Positions 1 through 6,509 of a stretch of 6,623 nucleotides of DNA are shown here, piece by piece (within the stretch, counting starts at the first letter, position 1; each line of letters begins with the position of its first letter). A program made the translations under genes and the position numbers. The stretch is taken from NCBI GenBank assembly GCA_049600855.1, contig JBMYQA010000321.1, positions 1 through 6,623 of the forward strand, given 5' to 3'. This stretch comes from JBMYQA01 sp049600855 (GTDB lineage: Bacteria > Bacteroidota > Bacteroidia > Cytophagales > Flammeovirgaceae). The notes beneath the pieces were generated by a model. That model did no database searches. It was not told the origin of the DNA and worked only from the letters and a program-made list of their open reading frames with translations.

Positions 1-114
1 AAAGCCTGAAAATCGGAACAAATCTTATTTGTAATCGTTCTAAAATATAAAAGAGTCAAGTTGCTTTAATTGAATAAATTTTCATTAAAAGTGTTGATTA
101 TTAATGATTTGGCT

Positions 115-164
115 TTTACTAGTGTGTTTCTTGTAAAATCGTAAAATGATAACGAACTAGTAAA
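115..164. repeat. 9-bp inverted repeat in the leader of the small exported-protein gene
   Basis: TTTACTAGT at 115-123 is matched by its exact reverse complement ACTAGTAAA at 156-164, with a 32-base spacer, ending 31 bases before the start codon at 196. The spacer also contains a short tandem near-repeat, gtaaaatc then gtaaaatg (133-148). It could be a 5' untranslated hairpin or a two-half operator. The sequence is very AT-rich, so chance is a real alternative. No good TAnnTTTG promoter was found in 1-195, so the transcription start, and hence whether the repeat is transcribed, is unknown. The rest of 1-195 shows no gene. Confidence 0.3.
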
Positions 165-195
165 GAATTACCAGAAACCTTTTAAATATTTACCT

Positions 196-597
196 ATGAA
201 ATTAGTAGCATTTAATCCGTGGAATATTCTCAATAAATTCATATTCGCTGCATTTGTGTTCTTGATATTGTCTAATCCTGCAATTGCAAATACTGATCAT
301 AAAGCGGCTAGTAGTAAAGGGAAAGGGAAAAAAGGACAAAAAGCGGCAAAAGCATTAAGTGTTGATGAACTAACACTTTTGCAGAATCTTGAGAAAGAGC
401 ATGAAAAAGAATTAGAAATGCTTAAAGCAGAAGAACTTGAAAATACAAGATATACTAAGTTAGTCGTATACGACTTGGAAGGTAATTTATTACACAAACA
501 AGATAGTAAAAATGCTGCAATTGATTACAAGCAATTACCTGCATCTGCCAAGTTGTTGATCACTGTGGATGAGCTCGCAATTTATTTGGTGATGTAA
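196..597 (+). CDS. small exported lysine-rich coiled-coil protein, function unknown
   Basis: I do not recognise a named family. The 133-residue product starts with a plausible Sec signal peptide: a short basic start, a hydrophobic core at about residues 15-26, and a likely signal peptidase I site after A31 in the context PAIA|N. No lipobox cysteine is visible, so a periplasmic or extracellular location is inferred. Residues 36-52 are very rich in Lys, Gly and Ala. Residues 55-84 are rich in Glu, Lys and Leu and look like an amphipathic helix or short coiled coil. Residues 87-133 look like a small beta-rich module (KLVVYDLEGN at 88-97, then LPASAKLLITVDELAIYLVM at 114-133). Together these suggest a small export-and-bind protein, perhaps acting on anionic surfaces or a partner protein; that is speculation. 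The ATG at 196 is chosen because it begins the signal peptide. It is monocistronic, transcribed toward the next gene, and ends at a strong terminator. Confidence 0.8.
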   Translation: MKLVAFNPWNILNKFIFAAFVFLILSNPAIANTDHKAASSKGKGKKGQKAAKALSVDELTLLQNLEKEHEKELEMLKAEELENTRYTKLVVYDLEGNLLHKQDSKNAAIDYKQLPASAKLLITVDELAIYLVM

Positions 598-623
598 TCA
601 GCTCATACAAAAACCGTAATGAT

Positions 624-657
624 GTCCTTTGGAACACGGCTTCCAAAGGACTTTTTT
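624..657 (+). terminator. intrinsic terminator after the small exported-protein gene
   Basis: A perfect 11-bp stem (GTCCTTTGGAA at 624-634 with TTCCAAAGGAC at 641-651) closes a 6-base loop and is followed directly by six T residues (652-657). It lies 27 bases after the stop codon at 595-597. The minus-strand hydrolase gene ends at 721, facing it. Read from the minus strand, the same hairpin is followed only about 10 bases later by a TTTTT run, so it may work weakly in both directions. Confidence 0.88.
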
Positions 658-720
658 ATGGCGTGCGGTAAAAGATTCAAGCAGTCTCTAAGTTGAACCG
701 CTTTACTCTTGGAAGTCGTG

Positions 721-1740
721 TTATTTCATGTATTTATCAAAGAAGGCAATCATTTTTTCAGGATGAATGCCAAAGTAATTGTATCCATCAAATCTGCGAT
801 TCGTCCCTTCAATCCAGAATAGTTCTTTTTCACTTGAGCTAACATGATCAAAGATTTCCTGCGCATCTTTGGGATTGTCGGTCCAAACGTCATCCAACAC
901 CTCTGCCATAAAATAAGGCACTTTTACGGCGTGGGAATAATTTTGAGGATGCATTTCCCCATTGGTAAAACCGCCTAGCTTGAGTTGCTCTAAGTCCATT
1001 AACTCCATGTATTTGTCCAAGCCCATCAAACGAGCAAAAGAAGTCATTAAGGCGGTCATAGAAACAGTCATTGGCCCGAAAAAGCACAAGATGTCCTCAA
1101 ATAGTTCAGGATGCCTGTACATGGCTTCATAAGCGGCATTACCACCCGTACAACGATTATACAGCCCGCACTTCATCTTACTCAATTTAGGGTGTTGCTT
1201 CACGTATTGCTGCGCACCGACTACATCTCTCCATTCGTAACGCCCAATGCCACAAATGCCACCATTGGCTGCCCCACTATTCCCGTGGTTTCGCAAGTCA
1301 TAAGCTAAAATATTATAACCAGCCTTTGAAAGGTGACCCATGTGTGCAACAAAATCAATTTCAAGTGTATCCACACTAGAGAAAGGCTCGCCGAAATGTC
1401 CTGTAAAGCCGGAGCGACTCATAGGCATAGGATGATTGATGATAATGAGCTTGTCGGATTCTCCTTGTACCGATGGGATGTACCATCCTTCTAATGGAGT
1501 ACCATCACTCGATGGGAAATAGACATCCTCCCAAGTCTCCATGCCATGATCGGCAGGCGTTTTATGTACAGGTGTTCTGAACATGGGACGAACCGCAAAT
1601 TCTGCTAAATACTTAACCGTTCCATACTCTTGTTCCGAAATGTTTTGTTGTTGTTCAATTGCTTTGTTAAAAGCTTCTTCTCCCATTCGCCCTTTTAAGG
1701 TGCTGTCAATGGTATAATTTAACGTTTTTTCAAAAGCCAT
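721..1740 (-). CDS. alpha/beta hydrolase with a cysteine at the nucleophile elbow
   Basis: This 339-residue protein has an alpha/beta-hydrolase core. After a helical N-terminal extension of about 70 residues come the first strands (DVYFPSSDGTPLEGWYIP, 72-89), a likely oxyanion-hole segment (NHPMPMSR, 102-109) and the strand-turn YDLRNHGNSG (147-156). The nucleophile elbow reads NRCTGG (195-200), with C197 where most relatives have Ser in GxSxG. Likely acid residues are D283 or D284 in EVLDDVW, and the likely catalytic His is H326 in FGIHPEKM; both are placed by position only. No signal peptide is seen, so it is probably cytoplasmic. A Cys elbow occurs in dienelactone hydrolases, but the substrate here cannot be predicted. 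The frame extends 11 codons upstream to a TTG at 1771-1773. I prefer the ATG at 1738-1740 because the TTG lies inside the candidate -7 box. The AraC-type gene lies 90 bases upstream. Confidence 0.9.
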   Translation of the reverse strand: MAFEKTLNYTIDSTLKGRMGEEAFNKAIEQQQNISEQEYGTVKYLAEFAVRPMFRTPVHKTPADHGMETWEDVYFPSSDGTPLEGWYIPSVQGESDKLIIINHPMPMSRSGFTGHFGEPFSSVDTLEIDFVAHMGHLSKAGYNILAYDLRNHGNSGAANGGICGIGRYEWRDVVGAQQYVKQHPKLSKMKCGLYNRCTGGNAAYEAMYRHPELFEDILCFFGPMTVSMTALMTSFARLMGLDKYMELMDLEQLKLGGFTNGEMHPQNYSHAVKVPYFMAEVLDDVWTDNPKDAQEIFDHVSSSEKELFWIEGTNRRFDGYNYFGIHPEKMIAFFDKYMK

Positions 1741-1770
1741 AGCGATAAGATTAAAATGAATTTGATGGCA

Positions 1771-1805
1771 CAAATATCACTCAATCGCATGGCTGATTAT
1801 GCAAA
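1771..1805 (-). promoter_or_regulatory. candidate Bacteroidota promoter for the cysteine hydrolase gene
   Basis: Read on the minus strand, GATATTTG (1771-1778) differs from the TAnnTTTG -7 consensus only at its first base. A TTTG (1802-1805) lies 23 bases upstream, at the long end of the accepted spacing. Transcription would start near 1764, leaving a leader of about 24 bases before the ATG at 1740. It would allow expression separate from the upstream AraC-type gene. The long spacing and the mismatch make it tentative. Confidence 0.35.
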
Positions 1806-1830
1806 CAAAATCAGGAGAAAATTATACAAA

Positions 1831-2667
1831 TTACTGATTTCGGTATTTTGATGGTGTGTAACCCGTCTCTTTACTAAACAATCGGGTAAAATAGCTGGGG
1901 TATTCAAAGCCCAATTGGTAAGCAATGGTTGAAATGGAAGACTTTTTTCGATTTAACAATAAAGCCTTAGCCACTTTGATAATGTGCTGGTGAATGAGTT
2001 CTAAAGCAGGCTTGCCAGTGTAATATTTGATGACATCACTGAGGTAATTGGGTGTGATATTTAATTGATTGGCAAAATGAGATACAGAAGGTTGTACGAC
2101 AGCTTGCTGATCGTCCGTTAGACTGTAATAATTATCAAGTAGGTGGAAGAAGTCATTCACTAATTGGCTATACTGTTCTTTTTTTTCTCCGAATTGCCTT
2201 TTGTAGAACTGGGCAACATGTGCAAAAATCAAATTAATGTAAGCAAGCAATAAGTCGTTGGAAAAGGTCTCTTTTTGATATTCGGCTAATGCTGCTTTGA
2301 ATTGCTGTGTGACGAGAATTTCTTCTTCCTGTTTTAAATACAGCGGCTCATGAAGGCCATAGTTGAGGAAGGAGTATTCTAAATGCTGATTATTTGAAAT
2401 CAAGTCTTCCGTGATGTTGATGTAATAACCCTTCCAAGGGGTATCGGTTTTCCATTCAATGGGCTGGTTAGGACTTGAAAAGTACATAAAGCCCTTTTCC
2501 CGATCATTTTCGAGTCCATATTTGATGGAAATTCGATAGAAGTCAGGGTATACAGGAGGGGAAGCCAATAAAAAGTGAGCAGGATATTCACCAATATCTA
2601 GGAAGTCATGTTTTGATTCACTGGTATTGGTGTACTGATTGAATGATTTGATGCTCTTGAACTTCAT
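1831..2667 (-). CDS. AraC/XylS-family transcriptional regulator
   Basis: This 278-residue protein has the usual two-part AraC architecture. The N-terminal half (about 1-160) carries the beta-rich, probably cupin-like sensing region (FYRISIKYG at 43-51, FMYFSSPNQP at 60-69, KGYYINI at 79-85) seen in many Bacteroidota AraC proteins. The C-terminal 100 residues carry the two helix-turn-helix units. The first is at about 194-218 (SHFANQLNITPNYLSDVIK, 196-214). The second is at about 244-276 and shows the family signature IAYQLGFEYPSYFTRLFSKE (248-267) and GYTPSKYR (269-276). The ligand is unknown. It is transcribed from a perfect promoter match 48-78 bases upstream, and the hydrolase at 721-1740 follows 90 bases after its stop with no terminator between. 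Control of that hydrolase, and possibly of itself, is therefore the simplest inference. The ATG at 2667 fits the promoter and a full-length product. Confidence 0.93.
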   Translation of the reverse strand: MKFKSIKSFNQYTNTSESKHDFLDIGEYPAHFLLASPPVYPDFYRISIKYGLENDREKGFMYFSSPNQPIEWKTDTPWKGYYINITEDLISNNQHLEYSFLNYGLHEPLYLKQEEEILVTQQFKAALAEYQKETFSNDLLLAYINLIFAHVAQFYKRQFGEKKEQYSQLVNDFFHLLDNYYSLTDDQQAVVQPSVSHFANQLNITPNYLSDVIKYYTGKPALELIHQHIIKVAKALLLNRKKSSISTIAYQLGFEYPSYFTRLFSKETGYTPSKYRNQ

Positions 2668-2714
2668 GCTTTCTCAAATTATTACAAGTAGTTTGCTTTT
2701 CCGCTCTTCCTTTA

Positions 2715-2745
2715 CAAAACTATTTCTAATCGTTACAAATCCAAA
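2715..2745 (-). promoter_or_regulatory. Bacteroidota-type promoter of the AraC-family gene
   Basis: On the minus strand, TTTG (2742-2745) is followed after exactly 19 bases by TAGTTTTG (2715-2722). Both elements match the Bacteroidota consensus TTG-N19-TAnnTTTG without a mismatch. Transcription should begin near 2708-2710, giving a leader of about 40 bases to the ATG at 2667. A purine-rich GAGAAAG lies just before that ATG. The assignment rests on pattern match only. Confidence 0.7.
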
Positions 2746-2780
2746 TGATTTTTTTTGAGGGGGCATTGAATGAGGCAGTT

Positions 2781-2808
2781 AGAAATGTGGGAGGATTAAC
2801 CTCCCACA
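2781..2808 (-). terminator. hairpin terminator after the T9SS beta-propeller gene
   Basis: TGTGGGAGG (2786-2794) and CCTCCCACA (2800-2808) form a perfect GC-rich 9-bp stem with a 5-base loop. In minus-strand reading it lies about 30 bases after the stop codon at 2839-2841 and is followed by TTTCT (2785-2781). The T run is short, but the position and stem strength favour a terminator that separates this gene from the AraC-type gene and its promoter at 2715-2745. Confidence 0.68.
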
Positions 2809-2838
2809 ATGTAGGTATGATCATAAAAAATCGCGATG

Positions 2839-5163
2839 CTATTCTTTTAACACTTTGATCGCTGTTTGATTTCCATTATCCATGACCAACTGCAACAGAT
2901 ACAAGCCAGCAGGCTGCTGCGCAGGAATTTCTAATTCCGTGTTTTGATCAAAATACCCATTTTCAATCAGCTTTCCTTGCAGGTTAAATAATTGATAAGC
3001 TTTGATAGGTAATGGCGTATCTATCTTAAATCTACCTGTAGTCGGATTGGGATAGATCGAAAAGAGCTGATTGATGGGGTCTTCCCGGCCTGTCACCGTT
3101 TCATCAAGTAGCCATTGATAAATCGCACCATTGGCGGTTCCTATCCAAAGGTTTCCCTTGTTGTCTACCGCATGAGCGATGCGCCCTAGATCATTCGGCT
3201 CAGAAAAAGAGGTGAAATCTGCCAATTCCCAAGTTTTTCCCTGATCACTCGACAAGATGAGCGAGGATTCAAATCGCCTACTCAATTCAGGTGAACCGTG
3301 TATCAGGGCATAATGCGTGCTATCATTCAATCGACCAAACCCTTCGATTTTGCTAATTTCAAAATTTACCTGATTCAAAATGGCATTGGAAAAAGTAGCT
3401 GGTTGCCAAGTTTGAGCCGTATCATTGGAATAGAGATATGCATTTGAATGAGAACGGATGAGGGCATTTCCGGTATGATCCATAAATATGCTACGGATAA
3501 ATGCGTCGTTAATCGTTATCGTTTCCCAATTACCACCAATTCTTCTAAAAAGCAAAGCCTCCACTTTTGCAAAAATTTGATCACCAATGTAAAATAATTC
3601 GAACACAGAGGCAGGTTTAGTAGCGGTAGCTGTAATTTGTTCACTATGCTGTTGATCAGCTACATCAGGAAAGTACAGCAATTGATTGTTGGTATACATC
3701 AAGGCTGCTAATTTTCCGTCTGTAAATTGTAGGTCAAGCACAGTAGTGTCAAGTGAACTGAAAAAGCTGTGCCAGGTGTTGCCACCATCTTGACTGTAAT
3801 GCAATTCCCCATACACATCTACCGTTGCTACTTGATCTGTCCCTAAATTACTCACTTTGATAAAAGCCGCACGTGGATATTGGTTGTTGACTGGGACATT
3901 CAGTTCTGTCCAGCCTGATGCATTGTGTTTTAATAAGGTATTCCCATAAAGTGCAGCATAGGTATGATCACCGTCAGAAGATAAATCGTATACATCAGGC
4001 AAGCCTTTCCGCAGGTTTTGCCATGTTTCTCCTTTGTCATCAGAATAAAGCAGGTTACCCGATGCGCCAGCGATCACGCCATGATCACCATTAAATTGCA
4101 TGACTATATTCGGAATTTTGCTGAAAAAGGGAGCTATGCCCGCATCGAGTATGATTTGTTGCCAAGTTTGCCCTCCGTCATAGGTTTTGTAAATGTGATT
4201 TGGAGCTCCAAAAAATTCAGTAGATCCTAAAATAATTCCTTCCTCTGGCGTAAACCAGTGCATGCCTCGCAGGACTACAGTAGCTATAGAAGACGTGCCT
4301 GGCAAAGTAATCGCCTCCCAGTTATTGCCTCCATCAGTACTTTTGTAGAGTTTGTCATTGGGAGCTATAAAGTTGCGATTGGTGAGTGAGAGGTACCACG
4401 TATCCCCCCAAACTACTTGTAAATCTACATAATGGTGATCGCTTTCAGGAAAGCTTGTTTCAGACCAAGTTTGTCCCGCATCAGTCGTGTAATAGTAAAA
4501 TGGTTTGAAAACCCCAATGTTAAGTAGAATATCGTCCACTTCATAGCCCAGCGCAAAGCCCACGGATTCAGTGACAAAATGAACCTTACTTAACCTGCGG
4601 TAAGGGGCTGTGGAAGTACTCCACTGCAACGCTTCCCAAGTATTACCACCATTGAGCGTTCTGAATATTTTATCGGCTGTACCTACGGCATAGCCCACAT
4701 TTTCTGACGGAAAATGGATACTGGTAAAGTAACTGCTGCTGATATATGGGGTGTTGGGACTCAGCGCTAATACTTCCTGCCAATCGTTACCAGCATTGGT
4801 CGTTTTAAAGATGCGACCTTTGTGTATCATCCACCATTTTTGCTCGTCCCAAGTAAAGATATCCATATGGCGATAGGGGGCGGAATAGCCTGTCGTACTT
4901 TCTTTGTACAACACATCAGCTGGAAATGCCGCCAGGTCAACCAACGATTGGTTTGTGGCATCTAAGGCTTTTACGTCATGCCCAAATAGGTAGAACTTAT
5001 TGGTGTTTTGGGGTGCCTTGATAAAAAAGTGACCATTCTGTGCTTCGGTTGGAAAAGATAACTCCCATTGGCTAAAGCTTGTAGGGGATAGGAAAATGAG
5101 GAACCCAATTGTTGTCAATAAGCTCGTTAGTCTTTGTTTGTTGATTAAAAGTAGCTGTACCAT
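2839..5163 (-). CDS. T9SS-exported beta-propeller protein with Asp-box (BNR / YCF48-like) repeats
   Basis: This 774-residue secreted protein begins with a signal peptide (hydrophobic core about 12-27, likely cleavage after S31 in SFS|Q). Asp-box motifs S/T-x-(D/N)-x-G-x-(T/N/D)-W recur at 121-128, 169-176, 226-233, 275-282, 327-334, 374-381, 457-464, 579-586 and 638-645. The motif at 579-586 has Ala at the Gly position. Weaker remnants end at W418 and W546. Such repeats mark sialidase, sortilin (Vps10) and photosystem-assembly YCF48-like propellers, often extracellular. No glycosidase catalytic residues can be assigned, so a binding or structural role is as likely as an enzyme. Residues about 698-774 are a T9SS type A sorting domain: YPNPTTG (704-710), AYQLFNLQGKLI (722-733), GLYLLQL (753-759) and terminal IKVLKE. 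It should cross the outer membrane by T9SS and be released or anchored after trimming. The stop is TAG. No clear promoter was found upstream. Confidence 0.93.
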   Translation of the reverse strand: MVQLLLINKQRLTSLLTTIGFLIFLSPTSFSQWELSFPTEAQNGHFFIKAPQNTNKFYLFGHDVKALDATNQSLVDLAAFPADVLYKESTTGYSAPYRHMDIFTWDEQKWWMIHKGRIFKTTNAGNDWQEVLALSPNTPYISSSYFTSIHFPSENVGYAVGTADKIFRTLNGGNTWEALQWSTSTAPYRRLSKVHFVTESVGFALGYEVDDILLNIGVFKPFYYYTTDAGQTWSETSFPESDHHYVDLQVVWGDTWYLSLTNRNFIAPNDKLYKSTDGGNNWEAITLPGTSSIATVVLRGMHWFTPEEGIILGSTEFFGAPNHIYKTYDGGQTWQQIILDAGIAPFFSKIPNIVMQFNGDHGVIAGASGNLLYSDDKGETWQNLRKGLPDVYDLSSDGDHTYAALYGNTLLKHNASGWTELNVPVNNQYPRAAFIKVSNLGTDQVATVDVYGELHYSQDGGNTWHSFFSSLDTTVLDLQFTDGKLAALMYTNNQLLYFPDVADQQHSEQITATATKPASVFELFYIGDQIFAKVEALLFRRIGGNWETITINDAFIRSIFMDHTGNALIRSHSNAYLYSNDTAQTWQPATFSNAILNQVNFEISKIEGFGRLNDSTHYALIHGSPELSRRFESSLILSSDQGKTWELADFTSFSEPNDLGRIAHAVDNKGNLWIGTANGAIYQWLLDETVTGREDPINQLFSIYPNPTTGRFKIDTPLPIKAYQLFNLQGKLIENGYFDQNTELEIPAQQPAGLYLLQLVMDNGNQTAIKVLKE

Positions 5164-5481
5164 AGTAATTTTCGATAGTTTTATTTGACATTTATTAAAA
5201 CAAGTTATAGCGCTTACGTGAGGAAGTTTGAAGATGCTGCAAGTAGGTACTGTTAAAATCTTGTTATAAAACTTTTCCTTGGCGGTAAGATTGGGCTACT
5301 CAAATGACGTGTTTTATGTTGTTTGGTCGTGAAATGTGATAGCATAGGAGAAGCTTGCAAATAGAGAAGATTTGATGAGTTGGTAAACTCACAGGATGAT
5401 CTTGGAAATCGTGAAAGTAGGAGGGGGGAGTTTGTTGAAGCGCTTTAGACTGCCTGATTTTAGGAAAGTGTGCTTGTTATT
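5164..5481. other. 318-base intergenic gap with no recognisable gene
   Basis: This gap lies between the stop of the second hydrolase and the start of the T9SS protein gene, both on the minus strand. No open frame of note, tRNA-like structure or strong terminator was found. The only structures seen are a short 6-bp hairpin (TGAGTT 5376-5381 with AACTCA 5386-5391, 4-base loop) without a T run, and an AAGCGCTT palindrome near 5438-5445. A minus-strand TCTATTTG (5359-5366) resembles a -7 box with one mismatch but has no TTG at the right distance. It presumably holds the promoter of the T9SS gene and the 3' end of the hydrolase transcript. Confidence 0.5.
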
Positions 5482-6411
5482 TTAATGGGTTGTATTCGCT
5501 AATAAAAAGTTCGCTGTAGCCTTTTTGACTTGTTCTCCTTCATCGCCCCACCAAACAAAATGCCCACCCGCTTTCACATACATCATCTCGATATTGGGAA
5601 GCATGGCCTCTAGTCTTTTTGCATGCTCAATAGGAACATCAGGATCAATGGTGGAGTGTACCGCAAAGGTGGGACAATGAATCGTAGTCCAATCAATGGT
5701 TTTCAATTCACGGGCTTTCTGGATTTCATCCATCATGCCGTCGTATAACAAATCCATTGGGGTCATGGAGTCTACAAAAATGAGGAATTCCCGCTTGCTT
5801 TCAGGGTTTTTGACGACTTGTTTGGCAATTGCTTTTCTTTCTTGATGAGTAAGGATTGCTTCCGTTTTTAAGAAAGTAGAAATGGTTTCTTTTGGGAACA
5901 GTTTGGCAGAGGTTACTAACAGCCAAGAAATGATTTTTTTACCTTTATTAGACAGCACAAGTTTGCCAAGTCCCGACTTAGCTGCTGCTTCATTGACCTT
6001 ATAGCTACCCGTTACCGCACTCCAAAGCACCAAAGATTTAGTAGGATATTTTTTGGCATAATATAAAGCAGATAAGCCGCCCATAGAAACGCCAAAAACA
6101 TGAATTTTCTCAGTGATTCCCAGTTGGCGAATAACTTCATGGTAAATGTCTGCGTGACCTTCCAAGGTAGCTGCCGCTTCAATCGGTAAATCGAAATAAC
6201 CTGGTCGGTTAATGGAAATGATGCGAAACCCTTGTTGGGCGAGCCATTCAAAAGCTCGAACAGAATTAAATCCAGCACCCCCTCCAGTTGAAAATAGCAT
6301 TACCTCCCCAGCTATTGGCCCAATTTCCAAATACCTAATCGTTCCATAGCTCGTTTTCACGACTTTATAGTCACGATCTTTCCCCGAATTTGAACCCGTA
6401 TGAGATTGCAT
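5482..6411 (-). CDS. alpha/beta-fold hydrolase (Ser-His-Asp type)
   Basis: This 309-residue protein is a classical single-domain alpha/beta hydrolase. A likely oxyanion-hole loop (FSTGGGAGF, 40-48) replaces the usual HG motif. NRPGY (68-72) follows the next strand. The nucleophile elbow is GVSMGG (107-112) with S109. A variable helical cap spans about 135-240. The acid is probably D256 in HSTIDPDVP (252-260), and the catalytic His is H284 in GGHFVWWG (282-289). No signal peptide is visible, so it is probably cytoplasmic. The fold covers esterases, lipases, haloalkane dehalogenases, C-C hydrolases and others; no substrate can be assigned. The open frame extends two codons further to a GTG at 6415-6417, but the ATG at 6409-6411 is preferred as the standard start. 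It ends 318 bases before the T9SS gene and appears to be its own unit. It is not close in sequence to the hydrolase at 721-1740: the elbow and cap regions differ. Confidence 0.92.
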   Translation of the reverse strand: MQSHTGSNSGKDRDYKVVKTSYGTIRYLEIGPIAGEVMLFSTGGGAGFNSVRAFEWLAQQGFRIISINRPGYFDLPIEAAATLEGHADIYHEVIRQLGITEKIHVFGVSMGGLSALYYAKKYPTKSLVLWSAVTGSYKVNEAAAKSGLGKLVLSNKGKKIISWLLVTSAKLFPKETISTFLKTEAILTHQERKAIAKQVVKNPESKREFLIFVDSMTPMDLLYDGMMDEIQKARELKTIDWTTIHCPTFAVHSTIDPDVPIEHAKRLEAMLPNIEMMYVKAGGHFVWWGDEGEQVKKATANFLLANTTH

Positions 6412-6477
6412 AAACACTAAGGTTAACGTTTAATATTTAGTTGCCATGAATGAAATGCAACATAATAGCAGCACATA

Positions 6478-6509
6478 CAATACTACTTTCACCCATCTAT
6501 AAATCCAAA
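6478..6509 (-). promoter_or_regulatory. candidate Bacteroidota promoter for the second hydrolase gene
   Basis: On the minus strand, TTTG (6506-6509) is followed after 20 bases by TAGTATTG (6478-6485), one mismatch from TAnnTTTG. Transcription would start near 6470, giving a leader of about 60 bases before the ATG at 6411. The rest of 6412-6623 is AT-rich and shows no gene. It contains only an imperfect direct repeat (AGCTTA followed within a few bases by TTTGAAT) near 6511-6525 and 6550-6567. Confidence 0.45.

Noticed and set aside
297..497. Minus-strand open frame of 66 codons inside the exported-protein gene
   Set aside because: It is Ser/Phe-rich antisense to the Lys/Glu-rich helix of the real gene, with no upstream signal or recognisable domain.
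665..701. Imperfect hairpin (GCGG / CCGC and TTCAA / TTGAA) just after the first hydrolase stop
   Set aside because: The stem is interrupted by a 7-base bulge, has a 12-base loop and no T run on either strand, so it is not a convincing terminator.
1111..1308. Plus-strand open frame of 65 codons opposite the first hydrolase
   Set aside because: It lies wholly antisense to a well-supported gene and has no domain or signal. The similar short frames at 890-1087, 2400-2594, 4018-4230 and 6012-6278 were rejected for the same reason.
1741..1773. 11-codon upstream extension of the first hydrolase, beginning at TTG
   Set aside because: The start codon would be TTG, it overlaps the candidate -7 promoter element, and the extension adds no recognisable signal. 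The ATG at 1740 is more likely.
3229..4803. Recurring DNA words such as ttgccaagtttg and tgccaccatc, suggesting DNA repeats
   Set aside because: They are the reverse complement of the codons for the Asp-box motif (GGxTW and neighbours), so protein repeat structure explains them.
721..6411. A functional cluster of two hydrolases, a regulator and a secreted propeller
   Set aside because: A terminator at 2781-2808, separate promoters and a 318-base gap separate the units, and the two hydrolases belong to different subfamilies. Only the AraC and cysteine-hydrolase pairing is supported.
6446..6502. Short plus-strand frame of 18 codons starting ATG AAT GAA
   Set aside because: It is too short, has no ribosome-binding or domain support, and overlaps the candidate promoter of the divergent hydrolase.
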